Shown one piece after another: positions 1-8,059 of a stretch of 22,019 bases of DNA (positions are counted from its first letter, which is position 1; the number at the start of each line of letters is the position of its first letter). The stretch comes from Dehalococcoidia bacterium. Its GTDB lineage: Bacteria; Chloroflexota; Dehalococcoidia; SAR202; UBA826. The notes under the pieces are model-generated. The model had not been told where the DNA came from. It saw nothing but the letters and a program-made list of their open reading frames with translations, and did no database searches. The stretch spans positions 1 through 22,019 of the forward strand of contig DTSF01000310.1 of assembly GCA_012965485.1 (NCBI GenBank), in the 5' to 3' direction. The position numbers and the translations under genes are program-made.

Positions 1-535
1 TACTGAAATCTCTACTTTGGCGCCAATGATATGGCTTATCCTTATCAACAAACCCTCCCTGAGTGATAGCCGCATCCACCGACAATATATCCCCCAGATA
101 TCCATCTTTAATAAGAGCTTTTATTGTCTTATCTAAATTTAGGGTGTGGGGTGCTGGAACTATTTGGGTAACAAGGTCCGGAAAATTCTTAGAAGCTTCC
201 AACATAATATGAGCCTCTGAGGCATTTGTAGCCATTCTAGCCTCAGTCTGAACATGTTTCCCATTTTCCAAAGCAGCAAGTACCAGGGTACAGTGCATGT
301 ACGGCCAAGTTCCTATGCATACAGCATCATTATCAGGATCCTCCATGACGTCTATCCAATTGTCATAAACCTTCTCTATACCAAATTCATCAGCGACTCT
401 TTGTCCAGAGGCCATACTTCTATTGCAAACACTGTCTACAACTACATTATCCATGGCATTAAGACCAGGTATATGCCTAAGTCTTGTATTCCCGCCAGCC
501 CCAACAAGTCCGATTTTTATACTTTCACTCGTCAT
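1..535 (-). CDS. Gfo/Idh/MocA-family NAD(P)-dependent oxidoreductase, C-terminus cut off by window edge
   Basis: The minus strand reads open from an ATG at 535-533 to the left edge, giving 178 residues of an N-terminal Rossmann domain. It begins MTSESIKIGLVGAGGNTRLR, with the nucleotide-binding glycine motif GAGGN. It continues with the family pattern of a short dinucleotide fold, a segment around residue 95 (ENGKHVQTEARMA) that corresponds to the usual 'GKHVxxEKP' motif, and the start of the C-terminal domain (GYLGDILSVDAAI). The canonical lysine of the EKP motif is not present; the sequence there is TEARM. Members of this family oxidise or reduce sugars, inositols and related polyols in the cytoplasm. 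A GAGGG-like ribosome binding site sits just upstream. It is the last visible gene of the minus-strand catabolic run, 72 bp after the FAD oxidoreductase gene. The substrate cannot be told. Confidence 0.9.
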   Translation of the reverse strand, partial: MTSESIKIGLVGAGGNTRLRHIPGLNAMDNVVVDSVCNRSMASGQRVADEFGIEKVYDNWIDVMEDPDNDAVCIGTWPYMHCTLVLAALENGKHVQTEARMATNASEAHIMLEASKNFPDLVTQIVPAPHTLNLDKTIKALIKDGYLGDILSVDAAITQGGFVDKDKPYHWRQSRDFS

Positions 536-607
536 AGTTGGTCCCTCTTCAGTTTTCCTTTAAATTGTCATTTGAATATAAATTATATTTGAGTCGTAAT
601 ACGCAGT

Positions 608-1792
608 CTACACAGCAAACCGAGCTGGGTCTGATTCGACCAATACAGGGTGAGATTCACCACGAGAAACAACATCAGCTACCAACATGCCAGCACCAGG
701 TCCCCTTCCGAAACCGGAAGAGCAGAGTCCCGTTACCACAAATAAATTATCCTTCCCGGGTATCCTACCGATAATTGGCTGGCCATCCTTTGAAAATGGC
801 ATCAATCCAGACCACGTTGTCGATATCGGTAATCCAGATAATAAAGGAAGAACTTCTGTAGCCTGTCCTTTGTTAACTTCCACCCCGCCGGCGTCTATTT
901 TCTTATTGAAACCGGCGTTTCTGCGATCACCGCCAAAGATAATTTCTCCACTTTTACGTTGTCTTCCATATAGGTGTCTAGTTACCCTTTGTTCTCCAAA
1001 GTGCGTTAATTCAGGTGGAGAAGTGCTATCTACGTACGGATTTTCACTCCAATGAAAACTAGATTCGAATGACGATATTGTGCTGAAAACCCTCGGCGGC
1101 AAAGGGTCTGTAGACCACATCTGCCCCGCAACCGGTTCTATAGGTATATTTGCGCCTACCATTTCACCAATATTTTTACACCAAGCCCCGGCGGCAATAA
1201 CAGCGAATTGTGCCTCATAATTCCCGTTATTTGTCTCAAGTTCCCATATTCCATGGTGAGATCGCATACCAATTACTTGGGTATTTGTGTGCACTTTAGT
1301 GCCTGCATTCAAAGCAGCTTGCCCAAATGCCCGAGTTGTCTTGAGAGGGTCAGCCTGACCTCTAGTAGGGGCATAGACATATCCAAGTAAGTCCAGGTTC
1401 AATTCCGGCTCTATCGATTTCGCCTCGTAAGAACTCAATAATTGTAGGTTAAAACCATCTTTTTGAGATTGTATAACCCTGTTCTGGGCATACGCATATT
1501 GCTGCTCGTTATGTATAGCCGTGAAAGATCCTGACTGTCTAAATTCCAAGTCGTAGCCTAACTCAATCTGAAGTCGCTTGAAAATGTTCAGGCTCCCCAT
1601 TGTCAGGTATTCCTGCAACTTAGGAGAATTACCCCATCCCACACCACCAAGTCCTCCCATGTTAACTCCTGATGCCTCCCCGGAAACCTCTCCCATATCC
1701 AAAAGCAACGTTGACATTCCTGATTCAGACAAGTGAAAAGCCGCAGAGCACCCTGCAATTCCAGCGCCTATTACTATCACATCGGCATTCAA
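608..1792 (-). CDS. DAO-family FAD-dependent oxidoreductase
   Basis: A 394-residue protein of the D-amino-acid oxidase/sarcosine oxidase fold, probably cytoplasmic. The N-terminal FAD site is GAGIAG at residues 9-14, followed by the acidic ribose-binding residue D32 (LLLD). The C-terminal FAD segment (WSGLMPFSKDGQPIIGRIPG, then GFGRGPGAGM) is typical of the family, and the length is normal. The family oxidises amines, N-methyl amino acids or 2-hydroxy acids, using oxygen or another acceptor; no residue fixes the substrate here. The start codon is TTG (1792-1790), chosen because a GGAGGA site lies 7 bp ahead; the nearby ATG is out of frame and soon hits a stop. It lies 33 bp after the SMP-30 gene, in an apparent five-gene unit with a lactonase, an aldolase, a Gfo/Idh/MocA dehydrogenase and a transporter, which suggests oxidation of a hydroxy acid or sugar-derived compound. 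Confidence 0.9.
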   Translation of the reverse strand: MNADVIVIGAGIAGCSAAFHLSESGMSTLLLDMGEVSGEASGVNMGGLGGVGWGNSPKLQEYLTMGSLNIFKRLQIELGYDLEFRQSGSFTAIHNEQQYAYAQNRVIQSQKDGFNLQLLSSYEAKSIEPELNLDLLGYVYAPTRGQADPLKTTRAFGQAALNAGTKVHTNTQVIGMRSHHGIWELETNNGNYEAQFAVIAAGAWCKNIGEMVGANIPIEPVAGQMWSTDPLPPRVFSTISSFESSFHWSENPYVDSTSPPELTHFGEQRVTRHLYGRQRKSGEIIFGGDRRNAGFNKKIDAGGVEVNKGQATEVLPLLSGLPISTTWSGLMPFSKDGQPIIGRIPGKDNLFVVTGLCSSGFGRGPGAGMLVADVVSRGESHPVLVESDPARFAV

Positions 1793-1799
1793 ATCATTT

Positions 1800-1805
1800 T
1801 CCTCC
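1800..1805 (-). promoter_or_regulatory. Ribosome binding site that decides a TTG start
   Basis: GGAGGA on the minus strand lies 7 bp before the TTG at 1792-1790. An ATG between the two is in another frame and reads ATG-ATT-TGA, so TTG is the only start that joins this site to the FAD oxidoreductase. Confidence 0.6.
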
Positions 1806-1825
1806 CCATTTTGATAACGACAGAA

Positions 1826-2725
1826 CTATATCTTGGGATAACTAAGTCGTCCTTGTCGTTCAGTGAAAGCTCGTAACAAAAACCCATCCCCAGTTGTGAC
1901 ATACAAGGTCGATAAATCCTCACCGCCAAATGAACAATTGGTTGGCCTATCAAACGGAGTGGGATGTGTTTCCAGTACCTCTCCGGACGCAGAGAATACG
2001 TATACCATCGGGCCTGGTCCACCGGCCTTATATCCAGCTGTAGCGACGATATTTCCATCCGCATCGAGCACCATCCCATCTATGCCTCTATGTTCGCCAA
2101 AATCATGTATCACCTCATGGTCGCCTAAAGAACCATCCTGGTTGACCGGGTAAGCCCTTAGCTGTCTTTTTTCCTCCGGTAATCGCCCACTTTGAGCCAC
2201 ATACAAGGTCTGGAAATCTAGGGAAAACAGAAGACCGTTAGGCCGGGTAGTATCCTCGGTAACTCGGCTCACAGCCGTTGATTTCCCATCTGTCACATCT
2301 ATTCTGAAGACAGAGTCATGGTCCAGTTCTTTATTCGACCTATCTTCGCTCCAAGGGCCACCTGCGCCTTCATAAAAAGGATCTGTAAACCAAACCCTTC
2401 CTTGAGTATCTATCGCCAAATCGTTTGGAACGTTAAATCTGCTGCCTTCATATGATTCCGCTAAAACCTCTGTTGAGTCACCGTCATACCTAACAACTCT
2501 TCTTCCTCCCCCTTCACAAGCATACAAGTTTCCAGATTCATCAAACATTAATCCATTTGCGCAATTGGTATTCTCTCTAAACACCTCAGTAGTACTGGTT
2601 TGGGGATTAAATCTATATATTTTGCTTTCAGGAATGTGAGTGAATAAAAGAGATTCACCGTCCCACGCCGGACCCTCACTCGTACCCCCAAATGGCCCTT
2701 GTACTGCTATGAAATCCCAACTCAT
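1826..2725 (-). CDS. SMP-30/gluconolactonase/LRE family sugar lactonase
   Basis: A 299-residue six-bladed beta-propeller of the SMP-30 (regucalcin/gluconolactonase) family, normal length, no signal peptide. The divalent-metal ligands of the family can be placed: E17 in SEGPAW, N163 in RPNGL and D216 in GIDGM, with the substrate-contacting N101 in VPNDLAID. These enzymes hydrolyse aldono-lactones in the cytoplasm. The gene begins 12 bp after the aldolase stop, with an AGGAGA site overlapping the end of that gene, so the two are very likely co-transcribed and translationally linked. Next to a Gfo/Idh/MocA dehydrogenase, the natural reading is that it opens the lactone made by sugar oxidation. 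Drp35-like or other lactonases share the fold, so the exact lactone is open. Confidence 0.92.
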   Translation of the reverse strand: MSWDFIAVQGPFGGTSEGPAWDGESLLFTHIPESKIYRFNPQTSTTEVFRENTNCANGLMFDESGNLYACEGGGRRVVRYDGDSTEVLAESYEGSRFNVPNDLAIDTQGRVWFTDPFYEGAGGPWSEDRSNKELDHDSVFRIDVTDGKSTAVSRVTEDTTRPNGLLFSLDFQTLYVAQSGRLPEEKRQLRAYPVNQDGSLGDHEVIHDFGEHRGIDGMVLDADGNIVATAGYKAGGPGPMVYVFSASGEVLETHPTPFDRPTNCSFGGEDLSTLYVTTGDGFLLRAFTERQGRLSYPKI

Positions 2726-2737
2726 TATTTCTTTCTC

Positions 2738-3565
2738 CTAAATTACTTCTTCTGACTCGCCTACATCACCTATGGTCTCACCACCCAGTTCAGATCCTAC
2801 TGACTTTATTTCTCCAAACTCCTCTCTATACCCATTATGCATAGTTCTAGCATCACTGGAATAAAGAACAAACCTTGCCCCTTCTCGAAGCCATTTTTGA
2901 GTCAGTTGGACCGTTTGGTGATGAATTAAAACCGGTTTACCGGCGGCTTCACTTTTTGCAATTATTTCTCGTAGCGCGGCTTCATAATCAGGATGGTCAT
3001 ATTGGTCTGGTATTCCTAGGGTTATTGTGAGATCGTTTGGCCCCACAAAAATTGCATCAATTCCTTCTACTTTGAGTATATTCTCCAAGTTTTCAATAGC
3101 GGGAACGCTCTCAATGCCTATTATGCAAACATTATTCTTGTTTCGGTTTTCCAGATACGCTCTCGTTGCTTCGCTTGGTAATTCCCCGCTTTCCATTGCT
3201 TTCTCAGCTAAAGCCCCTTTCAGTGGCCTCCATCGAGCAGCCGCAACAACTTCCTTTACTTGGTCTACTGTCTCACAATATGGAGCAAGTACCCCCTGGG
3301 CACCTGCATCGATATACATAGTCACATAATGAGACGCAGGGATCGGAATTCGCACAATAGGAACCACTCCACTATATGTGAAAGCTGCCAGGAAATCAGC
3401 TACTTCAGCCCTACTGCGGGGAGCGTGTTCCGTATCAATAATTACGTAATCTAAACCAAATGCTGAAATTGCTTGGGACCATCTAGGGTTACGTGCCGTG
3501 CTGAGCATAGTTCCATAAGCAATACCGCCACCGCTCGTTTTTTTTCGTAACTGCTCTCCATTCAT
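2738..3565 (-). CDS. HpcH/HpaI-family class II 2-keto-3-deoxy acid aldolase
   Basis: A 275-residue (beta/alpha)8 metal-dependent aldolase related to HpaI, GarL, RhmA and YfaU. The catalytic signature IIDTEHAP holds the base H47, the pyruvate-binding arginine is R72 (IVRIP), and the metal ligands are E152 (IGIESVPAIENL) and D178 (VGPNDL). The reaction is reversible cleavage of a 2-keto-3-deoxy (or 4-hydroxy-2-oxo) acid to pyruvate plus an aldehyde. An AGGAGAG site precedes the ATG. The last 25 residues, rich in Gly and Glu, extend past the conserved fold. The setting, with a lactonase directly downstream and a transporter upstream, supports a role as the final cleavage step of a sugar-acid route. 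The precise sugar is not determined by sequence. Confidence 0.92.
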   Translation of the reverse strand: MNGEQLRKKTSGGGIAYGTMLSTARNPRWSQAISAFGLDYVIIDTEHAPRSRAEVADFLAAFTYSGVVPIVRIPIPASHYVTMYIDAGAQGVLAPYCETVDQVKEVVAAARWRPLKGALAEKAMESGELPSEATRAYLENRNKNNVCIIGIESVPAIENLENILKVEGIDAIFVGPNDLTITLGIPDQYDHPDYEAALREIIAKSEAAGKPVLIHHQTVQLTQKWLREGARFVLYSSDARTMHNGYREEFGEIKSVGSELGGETIGDVGESEEVI

Positions 3566-3649
3566 TTATTCTCTCCTGAAGTTTTGAAACCATCCATTAT
3601 CGAATTATAAAATTCGTTTGTGCATTGTACTCAGTGAGATTTAACAGGT

Positions 3650-4852
3650 CTACGAAATGTTTTTGGATTTCCGATTTCCAGTAATGAATCCAACCACTCC
3701 CGTGGCAGCACCCGCTCCCACTACCACAAATGCGGAACCAATCCCTAGGGCTCCAATTATCGGCCCGACTATAAAATTGCCTCCTGAGGCTCCTATATCC
3801 CAAGCTTGCTGAAGTGTCCCAATTGCAGAGCCTCTCTCATTCGCCTGAACTCGGTCTACCACCAAAGAATTAATACCAGGATAAATCAGTCCATATCCAA
3901 CCCCATGAAAAAACGCCGCACCAAAAAACAGGCTGGAAGTAAAAGATCCGGACAGCATGAACATCGCTACAGAGACTAATGTTAGGCCAGGAATAATTAC
4001 AGCGGACCTTCCAAATTTATCTGAAATACGACCACTCAACAGGGTTGTAAGCATCGTCATTCCCGACAGTATAGTGAAATAAAATCCCGGATTTACACCC
4101 AATTCCCTAACATCCGAAAGCATTGGAAGGAAGGTGCTTACAGGGGCCATGGTAAATGCATATGTCAAAAAAATTAGCGTGGGAAATATAGCTGCTCTGC
4201 TAATAAATGGAGCATCAGGCATTTCGTTTTCATCCTGTTGTGTGATAGGCATCCTAGTTCGGGAATCTGACATTGTTAGGCAGACGAAAAAAGACACTAA
4301 TGCTACCGCAGAGGCGACTATGAAAGCCAAGGAAAAACTGAAACTATCTGCTAAGAAAAACCCAATCGGTGGCGCATACAACTGAGCTATAGATATCGAA
4401 TTACCCATGTATGACATACCTTCTCCACGCCTGGATTCAGGAGCCAGGTTGGCAACCACAGTACTCGTGGCCACCGGGGCAATCGCAAGGCCTACACCCT
4501 GGAACATGCGAACAGGCACTATCCACCACTCACTGGGCAGGGGGATATACAAAACAGTGGTACCTACAAATATTAATATCCCGAAAATAATTACTCTTTT
4601 GGGCCCAGATTTTAAAATCCATTTACCTGCCATAGGTCGGAAAATTACCCCAGCCAATCCAAAAGTTGCAATGATTACGCCTATCTCCCAATCCTTTCCT
4701 CCAAGTTTATCTATAAATGCTGGCACCACCATGAAAAGAGAGAAAAAGCCGGCGAGGAGTAAATGGGCCACCAAAAGATTTATAACAAAATCTCTCGACC
4801 ATAAAGGTTCTGAAGATTCCGATGCCATCATAAAAGTAGTCCAAGCAATCAT
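3650..4852 (-). CDS. Major facilitator superfamily transporter (12 TM)
   Basis: An integral inner-membrane carrier of up to 400 residues with about twelve hydrophobic helices and a central cytoplasmic loop near residues 200-215 (SRTRMPITQQDENEMPD). A motif A-like segment lies between TM2 and TM3 (RPMAGKWILKSGPKRV, residues 72-87), and a degenerate second copy occurs in the C-terminal half (SGRISDKFGRSAV). It heads the minus-strand catabolic run, 84 bp before the aldolase, so it is probably the uptake carrier for that pathway's substrate. The start is uncertain: three ATGs (codons 1, 8 and 9) are possible and none has a good ribosome binding site; codon 9 (MASESSEPLW) gives a more usual N-terminus. 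Export, for example of a drug, cannot be excluded. Confidence 0.88.
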   Translation of the reverse strand: MIAWTTFMMASESSEPLWSRDFVINLLVAHLLLAGFFSLFMVVPAFIDKLGGKDWEIGVIIATFGLAGVIFRPMAGKWILKSGPKRVIIFGILIFVGTTVLYIPLPSEWWIVPVRMFQGVGLAIAPVATSTVVANLAPESRRGEGMSYMGNSISIAQLYAPPIGFFLADSFSFSLAFIVASAVALVSFFVCLTMSDSRTRMPITQQDENEMPDAPFISRAAIFPTLIFLTYAFTMAPVSTFLPMLSDVRELGVNPGFYFTILSGMTMLTTLLSGRISDKFGRSAVIIPGLTLVSVAMFMLSGSFTSSLFFGAAFFHGVGYGLIYPGINSLVVDRVQANERGSAIGTLQQAWDIGASGGNFIVGPIIGALGIGSAFVVVGAGAATGVVGFITGNRKSKNIS

Positions 4853-4897
4853 TTAAACCAAAACAGGATTATTACAGAATCACATTGCATGAAATGA

Positions 4898-4926
4898 TTG
4901 ACGTGAATATACAGCAATGTTACCTT
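4898..4926 (+). promoter_or_regulatory. Possible promoter for the plus-strand MFS_3 transporter
   Basis: TTGACG at 4898-4903 and TACCTT at 4921-4926 are separated by 17 bp within the 122-bp divergent gap between the two transporter genes. The -35 is one base off consensus but the -10 is poor, so this is only a candidate. Confidence 0.25.
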
Positions 4927-4974
4927 CTGAAATATCCTAACCTGAGTATTGTAACCCTTTATTAGTGACCCACA

Positions 4975-6258
4975 ATGGCCCAGTCTGTCAAAAACCCGAA
5001 TGTTCCCTGTGAAACAAAGTCAGACCAAAAGCCATCAAAAAAACGTAGGTTCTTAAACATATTAGATGCCCTTTCATATAGGGACTTCAGATGGTTATGG
5101 ATAGGCTCATTTGTATCTTTCATGGCAATGAATATGCAAATGATTACAAGAAGTTGGCTAGTATTAAGGGTGACAGACGATTCCCCCTTGGCACTCACAC
5201 TTGTTACTTTGACCTTTGCTTTACCTATTATGGTTGTAGCCCCTTTTGCTGGGGCTTTAGCAGATCGGTTTTCCAGAAAAAATTTGATTATTTTTAGCCA
5301 AATCGGCAGTGGACTATTTACGTTATTTCTCGGAACCCTCGATTTGATGGGAATTGTAACTTTTTGGCACATTATGGTGATTGGAATTTTCAATGGTTCA
5401 TTAATGTCTATAAACATGCCAAGCCGCCAAGCAATCATTTCTGACATAGTTCCTGACTCAAAATTAATGAATGCTATCTCCCTTAATAACTCCAGTATGA
5501 ACTTAACCAGAGTCGCTGGCCCTGCGTTAGCAGGGTTTTTAATTTTGCTATTGGATACAGCCGGGGTATTTTTTGTGATTGCTATTATTTATGCTTTTTC
5601 GGCTGTCACAATTGGAATGGTCCACTATACGCCTGACAGAGCGGCAAAGACTGGTAAAAATGTTGGAAGTGATGTGGCAGATGGAATACGTTACGCTTTT
5701 GCCCACCCGGTTCTGAGAGGGCTATTCATTATGTCATTCATACCAGTACTTTTTGGCTTTTCCTATATGGTTTTAGTTCCCGCATGGGCAAGAGAAGCAT
5801 TAGCTATCGAATCCGATGGATTAGGAATTCTACTGATGCTAATGGGTATTGGGGCGACAATCGGAACACTTCTACTTTCAGCAATGGGTAATATCCCAAA
5901 AAGAGGGATGGTTATGCTTTGTGCCTCCTTCGCTTGGGGAGTGACCTTGGCGATATTTGCTCAGGTCACCTCATTCTCCATCGCAGTGCCATTCCTAATA
6001 TTTATCGGTTTAACTAGCTCAATGTACATGTCCTTAAACATGACTATGGTGCAACTCAAAGCTGACCCGGAGATGAGAGGCCGTGCTATGAGCATATCCA
6101 TGATGACCTTCGGTATGATGCCTTTGAGTGCTGTCCCGTTTGGCACTTTAGCTGAAAAAATAGGAACTCCCGATTCTTTGACAATAAGCGGAATTTTACT
6201 TGCTGTGTTCACTATCGGTTTTGCTATAGTCAACAAAACTTTCCGAAAAATGGATTGA
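4975..6258 (+). CDS. MFS_3-type (EntS-like) major facilitator transporter
   Basis: A 427-residue membrane carrier with about twelve transmembrane segments. The N-terminal tail is long, charged and lysine-rich (roughly residues 1-38) and leads into the pattern RDFRWLWIGSFVSFMAMNMQ, typical of the MFS_3/enterobactin-exporter-like group. Motif A is clear between TM2 and TM3 (GALADRFSRK, residues 93-102). Proteins of this group are usually drug or siderophore exporters, though many are uncharacterised. It is transcribed away from the other MFS gene; the two share a 122-bp intergenic region but belong to different subfamilies. No good ribosome binding site precedes the ATG, so a leaderless or weakly initiated message is possible. 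The substrate is unknown. Confidence 0.88.
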   Translation: MAQSVKNPNVPCETKSDQKPSKKRRFLNILDALSYRDFRWLWIGSFVSFMAMNMQMITRSWLVLRVTDDSPLALTLVTLTFALPIMVVAPFAGALADRFSRKNLIIFSQIGSGLFTLFLGTLDLMGIVTFWHIMVIGIFNGSLMSINMPSRQAIISDIVPDSKLMNAISLNNSSMNLTRVAGPALAGFLILLLDTAGVFFVIAIIYAFSAVTIGMVHYTPDRAAKTGKNVGSDVADGIRYAFAHPVLRGLFIMSFIPVLFGFSYMVLVPAWAREALAIESDGLGILLMLMGIGATIGTLLLSAMGNIPKRGMVMLCASFAWGVTLAIFAQVTSFSIAVPFLIFIGLTSSMYMSLNMTMVQLKADPEMRGRAMSISMMTFGMMPLSAVPFGTLAEKIGTPDSLTISGILLAVFTIGFAIVNKTFRKMD

Positions 6259-6290
6259 CTGAATGGAAGTTACTTTTGCTTTTCTGCTCT

Positions 6291-6323
6291 CCCACCAAAT
6301 AATAATAATTATCTAAAGGTGGG
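6291..6323. repeat. Inverted repeat beside a TATAAT box
   Basis: CCCACC at 6291-6296 and GGTGGG at 6318-6323 can pair around an AT-rich 21-base loop. The right arm abuts TATAAT at 6324-6329, a perfect -10 box, but no -35 match lies at the right distance. It falls in the 253-bp gap before the phosphotriesterase-like gene. It could be an operator or a hairpin; there is no following T-run, so a terminator is unlikely. Confidence 0.3.
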
Positions 6324-6419
6324 TATAATGCGGCTTCATAAGACACAATTAGCCTTGGCATCATGTTTGAAGCGATTGCCAGAAAAACTGCTAGACCCGG
6401 AATCTTACATAGGAAATTT

Positions 6420-6443
6420 GATAGGCACCGATAGGCACGATAG
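6420..6443. repeat. Short tandem repeat, 10-bp unit
   Basis: GATAGGCAC occurs at 6420-6428 and 6430-6438, followed by a partial third copy GATAG at 6439-6443. It lies about 70 bp before the start of the phosphotriesterase-like gene. The function is unknown; a small regulatory repeat or simple slippage are both possible. Confidence 0.45.
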
Positions 6444-6511
6444 TTGTCCAGCATTATCAAGGACACAGAAAAGATATAGAAACTTTCAGTAAGGATTTAT
6501 AGGTCAGGATT

Positions 6512-7564
6512 ATGAGTGACCCCACTCAAAAAGGAAAAATTCAATCGGTACTGGGCTTGATAGATCCAGCGGACCTTGGTTTAACAATGACTCATGAACA
6601 TCTACTTATAGATTTCTCTGTCATGTTCAACCCTTCCCCAGATGTAACAACGCAAAGAATGGCACATGCACCGGTTTCAATAGAAAACCTTGGATGGATA
6701 AGACAATATTGCTACAGCAATCTCGACAATCTTTTGGTACTTGATGAGGACACAGCTATAGAAGAAGCCATGCTATATCAAAGGCATGGAGGTGGGGCAA
6801 TCGTTGACGCAACCACCGTCGGAATTGGAAGAGATCCCCTGGCACTTGCACGGATATCCCGAGGCTCCGGGCTCCATGTAGTGATGGGGGCAGGGTATTA
6901 TGTCGATGCAGCTCAACCTAACAACATTAATGAAATGGATGAAAATGATATTTATCAAGAAATAGTCCGGGATATTCAAGTAGGGGTGGGCAACACAGGA
7001 ATAAAGGCCGGAATCATCGGTGAAATTGGCTGCACATGGCCCTTGAAGCCAAATGAGTTAAAAGTTTTGAAAGCATCTGCTCGAGCTCAATCAGAGACCG
7101 GAGCTTCGATCCTTATACATCCAGGCAGGGACGAAAATGCTCCAATTGAAATCCTAAACATACTCATTGACTCCGGGGGGGACATTTCCAGAGTAATTAT
7201 GGGACATTTAGACAGGACAGTAGATACGATAGGAACCCTGGAAAAAATAGCCGATACTGGGTGTGTCCTGGAATGGGATCTCTTCGGAAACGAAGTATCT
7301 TTTTACCAGCCTTCTGACTTTGATATGCCCAGTGATGCTCAGCGGCTTAATTTCATTAGACACATGATAAACAATGGTGTAGGTGACCGAATTGTCATAT
7401 CTCATGACATTTGTACTAAACACCGGCTTGTGAAATATGGCGGTCATGGCTACGGTTACATACCTGAGCACATAATTCCAAGAATGCGAAACAGGGATTT
7501 CGAGGAATCTGAAATAGTAGCAATAACCAAAAATACCCCAGCTAGGCTACTTGCGATCGTATAA
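6512..7564 (+). CDS. Phosphotriesterase-homology (PTE/PHP family) metal-dependent hydrolase
   Basis: A 350-residue amidohydrolase-superfamily TIM barrel with a full binuclear metal site: H28 and H30 in TMTHEHL, E171 in GEIG as the bridging ligand, H203 (LIHPGR), H232 (MGHLDR) and D299 (SHDIC). Glutamate at the bridging position, in place of the carboxylated lysine of true phosphotriesterase, is what E. coli PHP has. Members with Glu or Lys there include lactonases, phospho-sugar lactonases and carboxylesterases, so organophosphate hydrolysis should not be assumed. The C-terminal loop KYGGHGYGYI carries the usual family pattern. The gene stands alone on the plus strand after a 253-bp gap and ends only 3 bp from the stop of the convergent VOC gene. 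A lactone or ester is the likeliest substrate. Confidence 0.9.
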   Translation: MSDPTQKGKIQSVLGLIDPADLGLTMTHEHLLIDFSVMFNPSPDVTTQRMAHAPVSIENLGWIRQYCYSNLDNLLVLDEDTAIEEAMLYQRHGGGAIVDATTVGIGRDPLALARISRGSGLHVVMGAGYYVDAAQPNNINEMDENDIYQEIVRDIQVGVGNTGIKAGIIGEIGCTWPLKPNELKVLKASARAQSETGASILIHPGRDENAPIEILNILIDSGGDISRVIMGHLDRTVDTIGTLEKIADTGCVLEWDLFGNEVSFYQPSDFDMPSDAQRLNFIRHMINNGVGDRIVISHDICTKHRLVKYGGHGYGYIPEHIIPRMRNRDFEESEIVAITKNTPARLLAIV

Positions 7565-7567
7565 GAA

Positions 7568-7963
7568 TTAGACTAAAACCCCAAATCCCGATTTAGTGCA
7601 TATCTCTATTCGATTACCTTCAGGATCATTCAAGAAAAAAACTCTTTGGCCATCATTCCGGGTCGTAATATCAGTGGTCTCAATTCCTTTCTGCTGAACT
7701 ACTCTAGCAGCTGCGTCTATATCATCGACTTCGAAAGCACCATGATGTGACGGGGTCGAGGGGCCCTCAGGGGTTTCAACAATGTGAACCATCGCCCCGC
7801 TTGGTAATTGGAGCCAAATTATGTGTTCAACATCAACCTGTTTGGGTATTTGTTTCACTCCGAGTACCTCTACCCAAAATCTTCTTGCCTTCTCTTTATC
7901 AACCACGTTATAAGTCACATGATTAACCGCCTTCAGTCTGACATGATCTTCCGTTAGGCTCAT
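7568..7963 (-). CDS. VOC-family (glyoxalase/dioxygenase fold) protein
   Basis: A 131-residue single-domain vicinal-oxygen-chelate protein with the paired beta-alpha-beta-beta-beta modules. Likely metal-facing residues are H15 (VNHVTY), H60 or E63 (MVHIVE), H74 (SHHGAFEV) and E120 (DPEGNRIEI); the motif FFLNDPEGNRIEI is the standard C-terminal strand of the family. Such proteins act as glyoxalases, ring-cleaving dioxygenases, epimerases or antibiotic-binding proteins, and the sequence does not separate these. A strong AGAGGGGG ribosome binding site precedes the ATG. It is divergent from the RidA-family gene across 96 bp and convergent with the phosphotriesterase-like gene. Confidence 0.88.
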   Translation of the reverse strand: MSLTEDHVRLKAVNHVTYNVVDKEKARRFWVEVLGVKQIPKQVDVEHIIWLQLPSGAMVHIVETPEGPSTPSHHGAFEVDDIDAAARVVQQKGIETTDITTRNDGQRVFFLNDPEGNRIEICTKSGFGVLV

Positions 7964-8059
7964 TTGGACCCCCTCTGATATTATGCTCTGTGCCGATACG
8001 TGCTAGTTAGAATTGAACAATAGTAGCACCGATAAAAAAAGTCCAACTAGGAGAGCCTA

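Noticed and set aside
538..774. Plus-strand open frame overlapping the FAD oxidoreductase
   Set aside because: It is a shadow frame over a conserved minus-strand gene, with low-complexity, basic sequence and no ribosome binding site. The other antisense frames over known genes were rejected likewise.
3601..3616. CGAATT-ATAA-AATTCG palindrome between the MFS and aldolase genes
   Set aside because: The stem is six weak pairs without a T-run, so it is not a convincing terminator, and AT-rich sequence makes such palindromes likely by chance.
4134..4856. Plus-strand frames over the minus-strand MFS gene
   Set aside because: The minus-strand frame has the full MFS pattern of hydrophobic helices; the reverse frames show only the mirrored composition expected of antisense.
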